This document shows positions 17,118 to 27,369 of a stretch of 64,000 nucleotides of DNA, in pieces (the stretch's first letter is position 1; each line of letters starts with the position of its first letter). Source of the stretch: Flavobacteriaceae bacterium (lineage in GTDB: Bacteria; Bacteroidota; Bacteroidia; Flavobacteriales; Flavobacteriaceae); assembly GCA_024762795.1 (NCBI GenBank), contig JANTGS010000003.1:1-64000 (forward strand). Reading direction: 5' to 3'. The notes under the pieces were generated by a model that saw nothing but the letters and a program-made list of their open reading frames with translations, was not told the DNA's origin and searched no databases. The translations under genes and the position numbers were made by a program.

Positions 17118-18575
17118 ATGATGAAAAAAATATTAATTGCCAATCGTGGAGAAATTGCCTTACGGGTTATGCAAACAGCAAAAAAGATGGGAATTAAAAC
17201 AGTTGCTGTTTATTCGGATATTGATAGAAATGCACCTCATGTAAGATTTGCAGATGAAGCTGTATGCATTGGGGAAAACCCATCTAATCAATCTTATTTG
17301 TTAGGAGATAAAATAATCGAAGTTGCAAAAAAACTTAATGTAGACGGTATTCATCCCGGTTATGGTTTTTTAAGTGAAAATGCCTCTTTTGCTGATGCTG
17401 TTGAAAAGAGTGATATCATCTTTATTGGTCCTCAATCAACCTCCATTCGTATGATGGGAGACAAGCTCGCTGCAAAGGATGCTGTAAAAAATTATGATAT
17501 TCCAATGGTTCCGGGTGTGGATCATGCCATTACTAATATTAAAGAGGCCAAAAAGATTGCTGAAAAGATCGGTTTTCCAATTTTGATCAAGGCTGCTGCC
17601 GGTGGTGGTGGAAAAGGGATGAGAATTGTTGAAAACACAGAAGAATTTGAATCGCAAATGGAAAGAGCAGTTAGTGAAGCAACATCGGCTTTTGGTGACG
17701 GTTCTGTTTTTATTGAAAAATATGTAACCTCGCCACGTCATATAGAAATTCAGGTTTTGGCAGATAAGCATGGTAATATTGTCCATCTTTTTGAAAGAGA
17801 ATGCAGTGTACAACGCAGGCATCAAAAAGTGGTGGAAGAAGCACCTTCCTCTGTCTTAACACCTGAAATGAGAGAAAAAATGGGAGCAGCCGCAATTAAT
17901 GTGGCAAGATCATGTGATTATGTTGGTGCCGGAACGGTTGAATTTTTAGTAGACAGCAAGATGAATTTCTACTTTTTAGAAATGAATACCCGTTTGCAGG
18001 TAGAGCATCCGGTAACAGAGTTGATTTCGGGAATTGATTTAGTAGAACAACAAATAAAAGTAGCCCGTGGTGAAAAACTGGAAATCACTCAAGAAGATCT
18101 AAAGATCCATGGGCATGCGGTAGAATTACGGATTTATGCCGAAGATTCTTTAAATGATTTTATGCCAAATGTAGGTACACTCGAAGTTTATAAAACTCCA
18201 AAAGGGGAAAATATTAGATTGGATGATGGATATGAGGAAGGAATGGAAATACCCATTTACTATGATCCAATGATTTCAAAACTGGTTACTTATGGTAAAA
18301 ACCGAATAGAAGCTATTCAATTAATGATTGAAGCAATTGAACAGTACAAAGTAGAAGGAGTACAAACTACCTTGCCATTTGGAAAATTTGTTTGCGAACA
18401 TGAGGCATTCCAATCCGGTAATTTTGACACCCATTTTGTAAAGAATTATTACGCTGCAGAGAAATTAAAATCTGAGTTTGATAAAGAAGCAAAAATTGCT
18501 GCTCTTCTTGGATTAAAACTCTATCTGGAAGATCAAAAAAAATTAAGAATTCCTAATTCTACATTAAAAAACTAA
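17118..18575 (+). CDS. Biotin carboxylase subunit of propionyl/acyl-CoA carboxylase
   Basis: A 485-residue ATP-grasp enzyme that carboxylates biotin with ATP and bicarbonate. Features in order: N-terminal [20 protein letters not shown], the [11 protein letters not shown] block, ATP-grasp Gly-rich loop [31 protein letters not shown], and catalytic [16 protein letters not shown]. All key residues are present. It is slightly longer than E. coli AccC and ends with a short charged tail after the biotin carboxylase C-terminal domain. Preceded by the BCCP gene (14 bases) and followed by the carboxyltransferase after 4 bases, so they form a translationally coupled set. It could in principle also serve acetyl-CoA carboxylase, but the neighbours point to propionyl-CoA. 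Confidence 0.92.
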   Translation: MMKKILIANRGEIALRVMQTAKKMGIKTVAVYSDIDRNAPHVRFADEAVCIGENPSNQSYLLGDKIIEVAKKLNVDGIHPGYGFLSENASFADAVEKSDIIFIGPQSTSIRMMGDKLAAKDAVKNYDIPMVPGVDHAITNIKEAKKIAEKIGFPILIKAAAGGGGKGMRIVENTEEFESQMERAVSEATSAFGDGSVFIEKYVTSPRHIEIQVLADKHGNIVHLFERECSVQRRHQKVVEEAPSSVLTPEMREKMGAAAINVARSCDYVGAGTVEFLVDSKMNFYFLEMNTRLQVEHPVTELISGIDLVEQQIKVARGEKLEITQEDLKIHGHAVELRIYAEDSLNDFMPNVGTLEVYKTPKGENIRLDDGYEEGMEIPIYYDPMISKLVTYGKNRIEAIQLMIEAIEQYKVEGVQTTLPFGKFVCEHEAFQSGNFDTHFVKNYYAAEKLKSEFDKEAKIAALLGLKLYLEDQKKLRIPNSTLKN

Positions 18576-18579
18576 GTCT

Positions 18580-20121
18580 ATGCAAGATAAGAAAGATAAA
18601 CTATTAAAAAGAAGAGTCGAAGCAAAAGTTGGTGGTGGAATTGACCGGATTAAAAAACAGCATCAAAATAAAAAACTAACAGCAAGAGAACGAATTGAGT
18701 ATATTCTTGATGAAGGTTCTTTTGAAGAAATGGATATGTTTGTAACACATCGAACCAGTGATTTCGGCATGGACAAACAACTTATTTATGGAGATGGGGT
18801 TGTTACCGGATATGGTACGATTAACAACAGGTTGGTCTATATTTACTCACAAGATTTTACTGTTTTCGGAGGCTCTTTATCGGAGACCCATGCCGAGAAA
18901 ATATGTAAAATAATGGACCTTGCAGTAAAAGTAGGAGCACCCGTCATTGGCTTAAACGATTCCGGTGGTGCCAGAATTCAGGAAGGAGTTCGATCGCTGG
19001 GTGCTTATGCAGACATATTTTACAGAAATGTACAATGTTCAGGAGTTATACCACAGATATCTGCCATTATGGGACCTTGTGCAGGCGGTGCTGTATATTC
19101 ACCGGCTATGACCGATTTTACACTGATGATCGAAGAATCCAGTTATATGTTTGTTACCGGACCGAATGTGGTAAAAACAGTAACCAATGAAGAGGTGACT
19201 TCTGAAGAATTGGGAGGAGCAAGCTCACATTCAACAAAATCGGGTGTGGCTCACTTTACATCAGCCAATGATGTGCAAGGTTTATTGGATATAAAAAAAT
19301 TATTAAGTTATATTCCTCAAAACAATCAGGAAAAAGCTCCAGATCTTCCTTATGAAATAGGAGATGAGCTTAGAATTGAATTAGAACATATTATTCCGAA
19401 GGACATCCACAAGCCGTACGATATCAAGGATATTATAAAAGGTATCTGCGATGACGATTCTTTCTATGAGGTCCATAAAGATTATGCCGAAAATATTGTG
19501 GTTGGCTTTGCTAGACTTGCTGGAAAGAGTGTTGGGATTGTTGCCAATCAACCATTGTTTTTAGCTGGGGTTTTAGATGTTAACAGTTCAAAAAAAGCTG
19601 CAAGATTTGTTCGTTTTTGCGATTCATTTAATATTCCATTGTTGGTTTTAGAAGATGTACCCGGATTTTTACCGGGAACTGATCAGGAATGGCAGGGCAT
19701 TATCGTCCACGGGGCAAAATTATTGTATGCCTTTAGCGAGGCAAGCGTTCCAAGAATTACTGTGATTATCCGTAAAGCTTATGGAGGTGCTTATGATGTA
19801 ATGAATTCAAAACACATTGGAGCTGATATGAATTTTGCATGGCCAACCGCAGAAATAGCTGTTATGGGAGCAAAGGGAGCCAGCGAGATTATTTTTAAAA
19901 AAGAAATTGAAAATGCTGAAGATCCCGTTGCCAAATGGAAAGAAAAAGAAGCCGAGTATGCTTATAAATTTGCAGATCCTTATCGGGCAGCACGCAGAGG
20001 ATTTGTAGATGAGGTTATATTACCCAAGAATACAAGAAGAAAACTGATCAAGGCTTTTGCCATGCTGGAAGGCAAAAAAATTGACAGGCCCAAAAGAAAA
20101 CACGGTAATATCCCCTTGTAG
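18580..20121 (+). CDS. pccB: Propionyl-CoA carboxylase carboxyltransferase (beta) subunit
   Basis: A 513-residue crotonase-fold carboxyltransferase of the PccB type. Diagnostic blocks: [57 protein letters not shown], and [11 protein letters not shown] with Asp406. In Streptomyces PccB/AccB work, Asp at this site favours propionyl-CoA and a hydrophobic residue favours acetyl-CoA, so Asp here supports propionyl-CoA. The enzyme turns propionyl-CoA into (S)-methylmalonyl-CoA together with the two preceding proteins. It is followed 74 bases later by the methylmalonyl-CoA mutase genes, which makes the pathway direction (propionyl-CoA to succinyl-CoA) clear. Length is normal for the family. Confidence 0.93.
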   Translation: MQDKKDKLLKRRVEAKVGGGIDRIKKQHQNKKLTARERIEYILDEGSFEEMDMFVTHRTSDFGMDKQLIYGDGVVTGYGTINNRLVYIYSQDFTVFGGSLSETHAEKICKIMDLAVKVGAPVIGLNDSGGARIQEGVRSLGAYADIFYRNVQCSGVIPQISAIMGPCAGGAVYSPAMTDFTLMIEESSYMFVTGPNVVKTVTNEEVTSEELGGASSHSTKSGVAHFTSANDVQGLLDIKKLLSYIPQNNQEKAPDLPYEIGDELRIELEHIIPKDIHKPYDIKDIIKGICDDDSFYEVHKDYAENIVVGFARLAGKSVGIVANQPLFLAGVLDVNSSKKAARFVRFCDSFNIPLLVLEDVPGFLPGTDQEWQGIIVHGAKLLYAFSEASVPRITVIIRKAYGGAYDVMNSKHIGADMNFAWPTAEIAVMGAKGASEIIFKKEIENAEDPVAKWKEKEAEYAYKFADPYRAARRGFVDEVILPKNTRRKLIKAFAMLEGKKIDRPKRKHGNIPL

Positions 20122-20195
20122 ATAGCTAAGAAAAATAGGATCAATTCTGTTTTGGAGAAATAATCCAAAAAGAATTTTTAAAAGATGTTTTTAAT

Positions 20196-21560
20196 ATGAG
20201 TGATAAGAAAAATTTATTTAATGAGTTTTCATCTGTAAGCTCTAATCAATGGAAAGAAAAAATCATCGCTGATCTGAAAGGCGCTGATTATAATAAAACA
20301 TTGCTCACGCATACGTTGGAAGGAATTACGATCCTGCCTTTCTATCATCGGGATAATTACAGAGAATTAGAAATTCCTAACGAGAAAAAAGGGTTTCAAA
20401 TTTGTCAGTCAATACTAATTAAGGAAGAAAATGAAGCAAATTATTTAGCATTGAATGCTGTAAAACAAGGTGCGGATTGTGTCCAATTTATTGTAAATAA
20501 GATATTTGACCATAAAACTGTTCTACAGGGACTTGAAGAGGTTACAATCTATTTTCGTTTTCTTTTTTTTGATTCTGTTTTTATTACAGAGCTGGTAAAA
20601 TCATACAAGAAACTAAACCTGTATTTAAATATTGACCCTGTTGGAAATCTTGTAAAAACAGGAAACTGGTTTAATAACAAACAAGCAGATTTTGCAGTAA
20701 TCAAATCTTTCCTTCAGGCAAAGAATGATCATATTACGGTTTTGGGTGTAGATGTTACCCAATATCAAAATGCTGGTGCAAATGCTGTTCAACAGGTTGC
20801 TTATGCTCTTGCCCATGCAAGCGAATACCTGAACTTTATCGATGAAAATAAAATCAATACTGTAAAAAAGATACTTTTTAATTTTTCAACAGGAAGCAAT
20901 TATTTCTTCGAAATTGCCAAATTAAGAGCTTTTAGGTATTTGTGGAACCTTTTAATAAATGAGTACAAATTTGAGATTGAAGCAACTATTTATACCGTAC
21001 CAACAAGTCGTAATAAAACACTTTTCGATTACCATGTGAATATGCTTAGAACCACTTCTGAAAATATGAGTTCAGTTTTAGGTGGAGCAGATATAATAAG
21101 CAATGTTTCCTTTGATCATATTTTTCATAAAAAAAATGAATTTGGCGAAAGAATTGCCCGTAACCAGTTGATTATATTAAAAGAAGAAAGTAAAATCAAA
21201 AATGGCCGTGCAACCCGGGGCTCCTATTATATTGAGGATATTACCTATGAAATAGCAGAAAAATCTTTAGAATTTTTAAAAGATATTGAGAACAATGGAG
21301 GTTTTATAAAACAACTGTATGAAGGGAGTATTCAACAAAAAATCATTAAAAATGCTCATAAAGAACAGGATCTGTTTGACGAGGGTAAGCTGATTTTGCT
21401 TGGAACAAATAAATATCTGAATACAAAAGACAGTATAAAAGATATTCGAAAGAATTATCATTCCAAAACAGAGCATAAATCCAAAACTTTGATACAACCA
21501 ATAGTAACCAAACGATTGGCAGAAAACTTAGAGGCGAAAAGATTGGAGAGTGAATACTGA
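20196..21560 (+). CDS. mutA: Methylmalonyl-CoA mutase small (beta) subunit
   Basis: A 454-residue non-catalytic partner of MutB. It carries the degenerate TIM-barrel of the mutase family: an N-terminal WKEKIIADLKGADYNKTLL, VDVTQYQNAGANAVQQVAYALA, NFSTGSNYFFEIAKLRAFRYLW and GERIARNQLIILKEES are clear matches to the mutase barrel. It has no B12-binding DxHxxG domain and is shorter than the classical 600-plus residue MutA, as is common in Flavobacteriia. It forms the structural half of the heterodimer. The MutB frame opens 5 bases after the stop codon. Composition is AT-rich and Lys/Asn-rich. Confidence 0.9.
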   Translation: MSDKKNLFNEFSSVSSNQWKEKIIADLKGADYNKTLLTHTLEGITILPFYHRDNYRELEIPNEKKGFQICQSILIKEENEANYLALNAVKQGADCVQFIVNKIFDHKTVLQGLEEVTIYFRFLFFDSVFITELVKSYKKLNLYLNIDPVGNLVKTGNWFNNKQADFAVIKSFLQAKNDHITVLGVDVTQYQNAGANAVQQVAYALAHASEYLNFIDENKINTVKKILFNFSTGSNYFFEIAKLRAFRYLWNLLINEYKFEIEATIYTVPTSRNKTLFDYHVNMLRTTSENMSSVLGGADIISNVSFDHIFHKKNEFGERIARNQLIILKEESKIKNGRATRGSYYIEDITYEIAEKSLEFLKDIENNGGFIKQLYEGSIQQKIIKNAHKEQDLFDEGKLILLGTNKYLNTKDSIKDIRKNYHSKTEHKSKTLIQPIVTKRLAENLEAKRLESEY

Positions 21561-21565
21561 TATGA

Positions 21566-23638
21566 ATGAGTTATAAAAAAATCAGAATGAATAAAAAAAT
21601 GTCAAGAAGAAATATCCAAAATATAAAAATCAAAAGCCGAGAGGGCAAGAATAGAACCAAAGATTTTGTTGCCGGGATAAAACCGTACCTTCGAGGGCCT
21701 TATTCAACTATGTATGTTCGCCGACCGTGGACTATTAGACAGTATGCAGGGTTTTCTACAGCAGAAGAGAGCAATGCTTTTTATCGAAGAAATCTGGCGG
21801 CAGGTCAAAAAGGTTTATCTGTAGCATTCGACCTGGCCACTCACCGGGGTTATGATTCTGATCATGAAAGAGTACGTGGTGATGTTGGAAAAGCAGGGGT
21901 TGCGATTGATTCTGTTGAAGATATGAAAATCTTGTTCAACGAAATTCCCTTGGAAAAAATGTCTGTTTCCATGACCATGAATGGAGCGGTTCTGCCAATA
22001 TTGGCTTTTTATATTGTGGCAGCAGAAGAACAAGGAGTAGAGCAGGAATTACTTTCCGGAACTATTCAAAATGATATTTTAAAGGAGTTTATGGTACGAA
22101 ACACTTATATCTATCCTCCATCTCCTTCCATGAAAATCATAGCAGATATTTTTAAATACACGGCTAAAAATATGCCCAAATTCAACAGTATTTCCATATC
22201 AGGCTATCATATGCAGGAAGCAGGGGCAACTCCGGTAATAGAGTTGGCATACACTCTTGCTGACGGTCTGGAATATATCAGAACAGGTATCGAATCGGGA
22301 ATGGATATTGATACGTTTGCTCCCCGATTATCTTTTTTCTGGGCAATAGGAATGGATCATTTTACTGAAATTGCCAAATTAAGAGCCGGCAGATTATTAT
22401 GGGCAAAGATTGTTCAGAGATTTAATCCTAAAAATCAAAAATCTCTTGCCTTGCGTACCCATTGTCAAACCAGTGGCTGGAGTTTAACAGCGCAGGATCC
22501 GTTTAATAACGTTACCCGTACAGCAATAGAGGCTATGGCTGCTGCTTTTGGCGGAACACAATCTTTACATACCAATGCCTTGGATGAAGCGATTGCCCTC
22601 CCAACAGATTTTTCAGCAAGAATTGCCAGAAATACACAAATCTATTTGCAAGAGGAAACCAATATCACTAAAACTGTTGATCCATGGGCAGGAAGTATTC
22701 TGTTAGAAAATTATACCAATGAAATTGCTCAAAAGGCGTGGAGTCTGATAGAGGAAGTGGAAAATTTAGGGGGTATGACCAAAGCTATAGAAAAAGGTAT
22801 TCCGAAAATGAGAATTGAAGAGGCTGCAGCAAGAAAACAAGCCAGAATTGATAGCGGAGAAGATATTATTGTTGGTGTAAATAAATATAAATTAAAAGAA
22901 GAAGAACCAATCGATATATTAGAAGTGGATAATGAATCGGTAAGAAATTCTCAGATAAAAAGACTTGAACAGCTAAAAGCCTCGAGAGATAAACTGAGGG
23001 TTAAAGAATCATTAGATACGTTAACCTATGCTGCAAAAACAGGAGAAGGAAATTTATTGGATTTAGCCGTAATAGCAGCCAGAAACAGAGCTACCTTAGG
23101 GGAAATCTCAGAAGCCTTGGAAAAAGTTTTTAAACGGTATAAAGCACATATTAATACAATAACCGGTGTTTACGGAAAAGAGATTGAGGGTGATAAAAGC
23201 TTTCAGGAAACGATGGAATTATCAGATAAGTTTGCAAAAATTGAAGGCCGAAGGCCTAGGATCATGGTTGCAAAAATGGGACAGGACGGCCATGACCGGG
23301 GTGCAAAAGTGGTAGCTACCGGTTTTGCTGATCTTGGCTTTGATGTAGATGTTGCTCCCTTATTTCAAACTCCGGAGGAAGTAGCAAAACAAGCTATAGA
23401 GAATGATGTGCATGTGCTTGGAGTTTCTTCACTGGCCGCAGGTCATAAAACATTAATACCTCAGGTAATTGAAGAACTGAGAAAATTTGGCAGGGAAGAT
23501 ATTCTGGTAACAGCAGGAGGTGTTATTCCTCCTCAGGATCATCAGTTTTTAAAGGATAAAGGGGTAGTTGGAGTTTTTGGTCCCGGAACAAAAATCAGCA
23601 AGTCAGCTAATGATATTTTGAAATGTTTATTAAATTAA
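21566..23638 (+). CDS. mutB: Methylmalonyl-CoA mutase large (alpha) subunit
   Basis: The catalytic B12-dependent subunit that rearranges (R)-methylmalonyl-CoA to succinyl-CoA. The barrel has [41 protein letters not shown] and [11 protein letters not shown]. The C-terminal cobalamin domain has [11 protein letters not shown] with the cobalt-ligand His576, [10 protein letters not shown] and GGVIPPQDH. The 690 residues are shorter than the usual 710-720 because the N-terminal segment before [11 protein letters not shown] is reduced by about 25 residues. The ATG at 21599 ([12 protein letters not shown]) looks more like family starts than the first ATG at 21566. No epimerase or MeaB chaperone gene lies in this cluster, so these must be supplied from elsewhere. 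Confidence 0.95.
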   Translation: MSYKKIRMNKKMSRRNIQNIKIKSREGKNRTKDFVAGIKPYLRGPYSTMYVRRPWTIRQYAGFSTAEESNAFYRRNLAAGQKGLSVAFDLATHRGYDSDHERVRGDVGKAGVAIDSVEDMKILFNEIPLEKMSVSMTMNGAVLPILAFYIVAAEEQGVEQELLSGTIQNDILKEFMVRNTYIYPPSPSMKIIADIFKYTAKNMPKFNSISISGYHMQEAGATPVIELAYTLADGLEYIRTGIESGMDIDTFAPRLSFFWAIGMDHFTEIAKLRAGRLLWAKIVQRFNPKNQKSLALRTHCQTSGWSLTAQDPFNNVTRTAIEAMAAAFGGTQSLHTNALDEAIALPTDFSARIARNTQIYLQEETNITKTVDPWAGSILLENYTNEIAQKAWSLIEEVENLGGMTKAIEKGIPKMRIEEAAARKQARIDSGEDIIVGVNKYKLKEEEPIDILEVDNESVRNSQIKRLEQLKASRDKLRVKESLDTLTYAAKTGEGNLLDLAVIAARNRATLGEISEALEKVFKRYKAHINTITGVYGKEIEGDKSFQETMELSDKFAKIEGRRPRIMVAKMGQDGHDRGAKVVATGFADLGFDVDVAPLFQTPEEVAKQAIENDVHVLGVSSLAAGHKTLIPQVIEELRKFGREDILVTAGGVIPPQDHQFLKDKGVVGVFGPGTKISKSANDILKCLLN

Positions 23639-23648
23639 TATATTAAAA

Positions 23649-25190
23649 ATGAATAATATGCATGCAGCAGATTTATTAACCAACAGGGTTAGATTAACGC
23701 CCGATAAAGAGGCTATCTACGATTATGATAATGATAAAAGATATACTTATAAAGAATTTAATGAAAGAGTTAACCGTGTTGCCAATTTTTTAAAAGATAA
23801 ATTAGGAATACAAAAAGGAGATCGTGTTTCGTTCTATGCCTATAATTCAATTACTTATTTGGATGTTCTATATGCTGTTGGAAAAATAGGAGCTATAATT
23901 GCTCCCCTAAACTGGAGGCTGACTGTTCCGGAATTGGCATATATAACAAATGATTCTCTTCCTAAAGTCATTTTTGTTGGGCCGGAATGGATTGAGCAAT
24001 TCAAAGAGCTCCGTAAACTTACTCATATTCAAAATATTGTAGCCATAGATGGGGCAAATATAGATGGTGCTTTGAACTATGATGAAGAGCTTAAAAAATC
24101 ATCGGTCGAAGAACCACTACGGCCTGATGATCTAAATGGGGAAGACACCTATTGTATTATGTATACTTCAGGTACAACAGGACGTCCCAAAGGAGCTATG
24201 ATTCCTCATAGGCAAGTCTTATGGAACGTGATTAATTTACCTGTTTCGTGGGGTTTAAATGAAAATGATGTAACTTTAATTTTTCTTCCTTTATTTCATG
24301 CAGGAGGATTGTTTGGTTATCTTACGCCTTTACTTTATATAGGCGGCAGAATTGTTCTAATCAAAACTTTTGATGCAGATAATACATTGAAATTGATGGA
24401 AAGTGAAGAGTGTACTGTCCAGCTTGGTGTACCTACTATTTACCAAATGTGGTATGAAAGTAATTATTTTAAGAAAGTTGATTTAAGTAAAATGAATTAT
24501 TTTATTGTTGGAGGCGCGCCAATTCCAAAACCACTAATGGAATTATGGGTTCATGATAAAAATATTACTTTCCGACAAGGTTATGGGTTGACGGAAGTTG
24601 GACCAAATTGTTTTTCAATGACCAACAAGGAAGCTAAATTAAAAATAGGCTCAATAGGTAAACCCATCTTTCACAGCCAGGTAAAACTTGTTGATGAAAA
24701 TAATAATGAAGTGCCATTGGGTGAACCAGGAGAATTAATAATAAAAGGTCCGCATGTTTGTAAAGGGTATTGGAATAATTCTGAAGCAACAAAGAAGGCT
24801 TTGGTTGATGGTTGGTTCTATACAGGAGATATGGCAAGAATGGATAATGATGGATTTTTTTATATTGCAGGTAGAGCAAAAGATATGATTATCTCTGGAG
24901 GTGAAAATATTTATTGTGCTGAAGTTGAGGCTGTTTTTAATGATCATGAAGCTGTTAAAAAATGTGCACTGATCGGTAAGCCGCATGAAAAATGGGGTGA
25001 GGTAGGACTTATGATTGTTGAATTGAAACAAAATAAGATGGTAACAAAAGAAGAATTAATCGAATTTACTCAAAAATATATTGCTAAATTTAAGATCCCA
25101 AAAGAGATTGAATTTATTGATAAGTTACCGGAAGTTACATTGGGTAAAACTGATAAAAAAGCACTTAAGGAAAAATATTTAACAATCTGA
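23649..25190 (+). CDS. AMP-forming acyl-CoA synthetase
   Basis: A 513-residue member of the ANL superfamily that activates a carboxylic acid with ATP and CoA. Motifs: P-loop YTSGTTGRPKGAMIPH, acid-binding region IVGGAPIPKPLMELW, RQGYGLTEVGPNC, YTGDMARMDNDGFFYIAGRAKDMIISGGENIY, and the C-terminal catalytic lysine region LPEVTLGKTDKKAL. No membrane segments, so cytosolic. It resembles medium/long-chain or aryl acyl-CoA ligases of catabolic operons rather than acetyl-CoA synthetase (shorter, no Acs extension). It sits 10 bases after mutB and 49 before the first hydrolase, within the same transcript. It would make the CoA ester that enters the SDR and thiolase steps. The acid is unknown. Confidence 0.88.
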   Translation: MNNMHAADLLTNRVRLTPDKEAIYDYDNDKRYTYKEFNERVNRVANFLKDKLGIQKGDRVSFYAYNSITYLDVLYAVGKIGAIIAPLNWRLTVPELAYITNDSLPKVIFVGPEWIEQFKELRKLTHIQNIVAIDGANIDGALNYDEELKKSSVEEPLRPDDLNGEDTYCIMYTSGTTGRPKGAMIPHRQVLWNVINLPVSWGLNENDVTLIFLPLFHAGGLFGYLTPLLYIGGRIVLIKTFDADNTLKLMESEECTVQLGVPTIYQMWYESNYFKKVDLSKMNYFIVGGAPIPKPLMELWVHDKNITFRQGYGLTEVGPNCFSMTNKEAKLKIGSIGKPIFHSQVKLVDENNNEVPLGEPGELIIKGPHVCKGYWNNSEATKKALVDGWFYTGDMARMDNDGFFYIAGRAKDMIISGGENIYCAEVEAVFNDHEAVKKCALIGKPHEKWGEVGLMIVELKQNKMVTKEELIEFTQKYIAKFKIPKEIEFIDKLPEVTLGKTDKKALKEKYLTI

Positions 25191-25239
25191 AAGGGGCTAA
25201 TAAAATATTAACAATATGTAATTTATAAAATAATTAAAA

Positions 25240-26226
25240 ATGGTAGAAAGAGCAAAACCAACAAAAAGCGGATATCTGAATATCCCTAATGAAAATATTA
25301 GAATATACTGGGACTATTTTGGAGAAGGTAAAAAAGAAGTTTGCGTTTTTATGAATGGTCTGGCTATGCTAACCGAAGGTTGGTATACATCTGTGCCAAA
25401 AGTCTATCCTGAATTTGATGTTCTTCTATTTGATTACAGAGGACAAGGTAAATCAACAAGAGATGATGCGCCATATTCTATTAGTGACTTTGCTGATTAC
25501 TGTGCTATGATATTGGATGAATTAAAAATAGATAAGGTTCATACTCAGGGAGTATCTTATGGAGGTTTTATTGCTGCTGATTTTGGAAGACTACATCCAG
25601 ACAGGCTTTATACACAAACTCTGTCAGGAATACTTTTAACCCCCGAACTGATGTTTCAACCCTGGTATCAGAATCTTTCATTAGATTTTTATAACAATGC
25701 TTTAAAAATTGATAAAGAGTTTTTTAATTTATATACAAAGTATTTATATGAGAAAACCTTTAGTGAGAAATTTATCAGAATGCTAACTGAAGAGAGAATT
25801 GAAAGAATGAGGACTAAATTCTATGAGAACTATAAAGATAGTCTTCACAGTATAATCAGACTTACAGAAGCCCAGGACCCATTCTTTGAGAAGATTAAAA
25901 ACGGTAAAAGTGATTATAGTCAATGTAAAGCACCCACCTTAATTATTGCCGGAGAGCATGATAGAGCGATACCGGTCTGGATGCAGGAAAAACTTTTGGA
26001 TATCTATGAAGATTCCAGAATGTATATTCTTCCTGAAACCGGGCATCTAACCTATTTTGAAGAAAGTGAAATATTTTGGGAAAATTTCTTGGCAGTTGCC
26101 AGAAATAAATCACTGAATTATAATATTGAAATTAATAATAGATTAGACTATTTGGTACCCGGTCAAAGAGCAAAATATATTGGGGTTCCTTCTAATAAAA
26201 TACATGAAAGATTTAATCCTAAATAG
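25240..26226 (+). CDS. Alpha/beta hydrolase, first of a tandem pair
   Basis: A 328-residue alpha/beta hydrolase. The nucleophile elbow is GVSYGG with Ser106; the later Asp is in IAGEHDRAIPVWMQ and the His in LPETGHLTYFEES, so the triad is complete. The usual HG oxyanion strand end reads MNGLAM (Asn39-Gly40), a change shared with the next gene. It is longer than its partner by a C-terminal tail of about 40 residues (NRLDYLVPGQRAKYI) that I do not recognise. It is probably a cytosolic esterase or thioesterase acting on the cluster's substrate. Paralogous to the next gene, which starts 7 bases after its stop. C-C bond hydrolases also share this fold and cannot be excluded. Confidence 0.8.
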   Translation: MVERAKPTKSGYLNIPNENIRIYWDYFGEGKKEVCVFMNGLAMLTEGWYTSVPKVYPEFDVLLFDYRGQGKSTRDDAPYSISDFADYCAMILDELKIDKVHTQGVSYGGFIAADFGRLHPDRLYTQTLSGILLTPELMFQPWYQNLSLDFYNNALKIDKEFFNLYTKYLYEKTFSEKFIRMLTEERIERMRTKFYENYKDSLHSIIRLTEAQDPFFEKIKNGKSDYSQCKAPTLIIAGEHDRAIPVWMQEKLLDIYEDSRMYILPETGHLTYFEESEIFWENFLAVARNKSLNYNIEINNRLDYLVPGQRAKYIGVPSNKIHERFNPK

Positions 26227-26233
26227 ATGAAAT

Positions 26234-27043
26234 ATGGAATTACAATTAAAAGATGGGGGAACTCTTTATTATGAAATTCATGGAGAAGGTGAACCTCTAA
26301 TTATTATGAATGGTTTAATGATGACTTGTGGGAGTTGGTATGAACTGATCCCTCACTTATCTCGCAACAACCAGTTGATCCTTTTCGATTTTAGAGACCA
26401 GTTGAAGTCTTCCAAGCTAGAGCATGGTTATCAAGCAAATGTTCATAGTGAGGATGTCATTCAATTACTAAATCATTTAAAGATTGATAAGGTCAATATG
26501 TTTGGTGTATCCTATGGAGGGCAGGTTTCTTTAGACTTTGCGATTAAGTATCAGGACAGGTTGAGTAGACTTATGCTAATGTCTATTGGCCCAAAAGCTA
26601 CCAACTATCTTCGGGCAATAGGGGAGTCATGGGAGGAAGCAGCAAAACTGGGTGATGCTGAAAAATTCTTCACAATTGGTATGCCTTTTGTATATGCACC
26701 CAATTTCTATGCTACACATCTTGAATGGCTTGAAACAAGAAAAGAGATGTTTAAAAATTTTCTGAATAAGGAATGGTTTGATTCCTTCCTGCGTCTTTCT
26801 TATAGTGCAAAGAATTTTGATTACACTAATGATATTAAGAAAATTAAGGTTCCGTCTTTGATGGTTTGTGGAGATGCAGATCAATTAACTACGGTTAATG
26901 AAATGAAACAAATGGCTGCTCAGATGGATAATTCAACTGTATTAGTAATTCCGGATGCAGGTCATGGTGCTATTTTAGAAAAACAAAAGTCATTTGTTAC
27001 TGCTATCAATGGTTTTTTAGCCAGTGATTTTAGTAGGAGTTAA
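26234..27043 (+). CDS. Alpha/beta hydrolase, second of a tandem pair
   Basis: A 269-residue alpha/beta hydrolase close to its upstream neighbour. It opens with GGTLYYEIHGEGEPLIIMNGL, has elbow GVSYGG with Ser93, Asp in VCGDADQLTTVNEM and His in PDAGHGAIL, so the triad is complete. Again NG (Asn26-Gly27) replaces the common HG. The cap region carries aromatic residues (FYATHLEWLE, EWFDSFLRLSY), suggesting a medium-size hydrophobic substrate. It is the last gene of the cluster; the next 530 bases are non-coding. The pair may act on two stages of one substrate or form a mixed dimer; both ideas are inference. Confidence 0.8.
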   Translation: MELQLKDGGTLYYEIHGEGEPLIIMNGLMMTCGSWYELIPHLSRNNQLILFDFRDQLKSSKLEHGYQANVHSEDVIQLLNHLKIDKVNMFGVSYGGQVSLDFAIKYQDRLSRLMLMSIGPKATNYLRAIGESWEEAAKLGDAEKFFTIGMPFVYAPNFYATHLEWLETRKEMFKNFLNKEWFDSFLRLSYSAKNFDYTNDIKKIKVPSLMVCGDADQLTTVNEMKQMAAQMDNSTVLVIPDAGHGAILEKQKSFVTAINGFLASDFSRS

Positions 27044-27369
27044 AAAAGTATTTTATATATCTATTTACCTTTTTCAATTTTGATGGAGATATTGAGTAAC
27101 TGTACGGAAATAGTCTCTGAGTAACTCAGTGATTCTTCGTGCAACTTAGTGAAATAATTCTTTTATAGACAAACATAAAAACAAAACAACAAACAGTTTT
27201 TTTTGTGAGATCTTAGGAGATTTATGATACATTGATGCTGTGATACGGTGAAGCAGTGTGCTACCTATGGGGATGTCTCTCAGGTGGCCGGATTTATCGG
27301 AGGAATCTCAACTCTCCTTTTTTTAAAAAGTAATATCCTTAAAGAAAATTTATTGAAAAGAATTAACAA
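27044..27369. other. Non-coding gap with low-complexity repeated text
   Basis: No gene on either strand. It holds two stretches of degenerate direct repeats: around 27093-27155 (GAGTAAC, CTCTGAGTAACTCAGTG, GTGCAACTTAGTG) and around 27227-27262 (GATACATTGATGCTGTGATA, then CGGTGAAGCAGTG). Such phrases recur between genes in Bacteroidota genomes in my memory, but I cannot check this here. A third, more GC-rich piece (TCTCAGGTGGCCGGA, near 27278-27292) has no recognisable role. No clear terminator was found straight after the last hydrolase gene. Confidence 0.45.

Noticed and set aside
17436-17825. 129-residue minus-strand ORF
   Set aside because: Fully antisense to the biotin carboxylase gene; no family features.
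12548-27043. OleABCD-like olefin or beta-lactone pathway (KAS III-like, hydrolase, AMP ligase and SDR in one cluster)
   Set aside because: The SDR is a short classical type, unlike the extended OleD. The KAS III-like protein lacks the His and Asn conserved in OleA. The uptake and propionyl-CoA genes point to catabolism.
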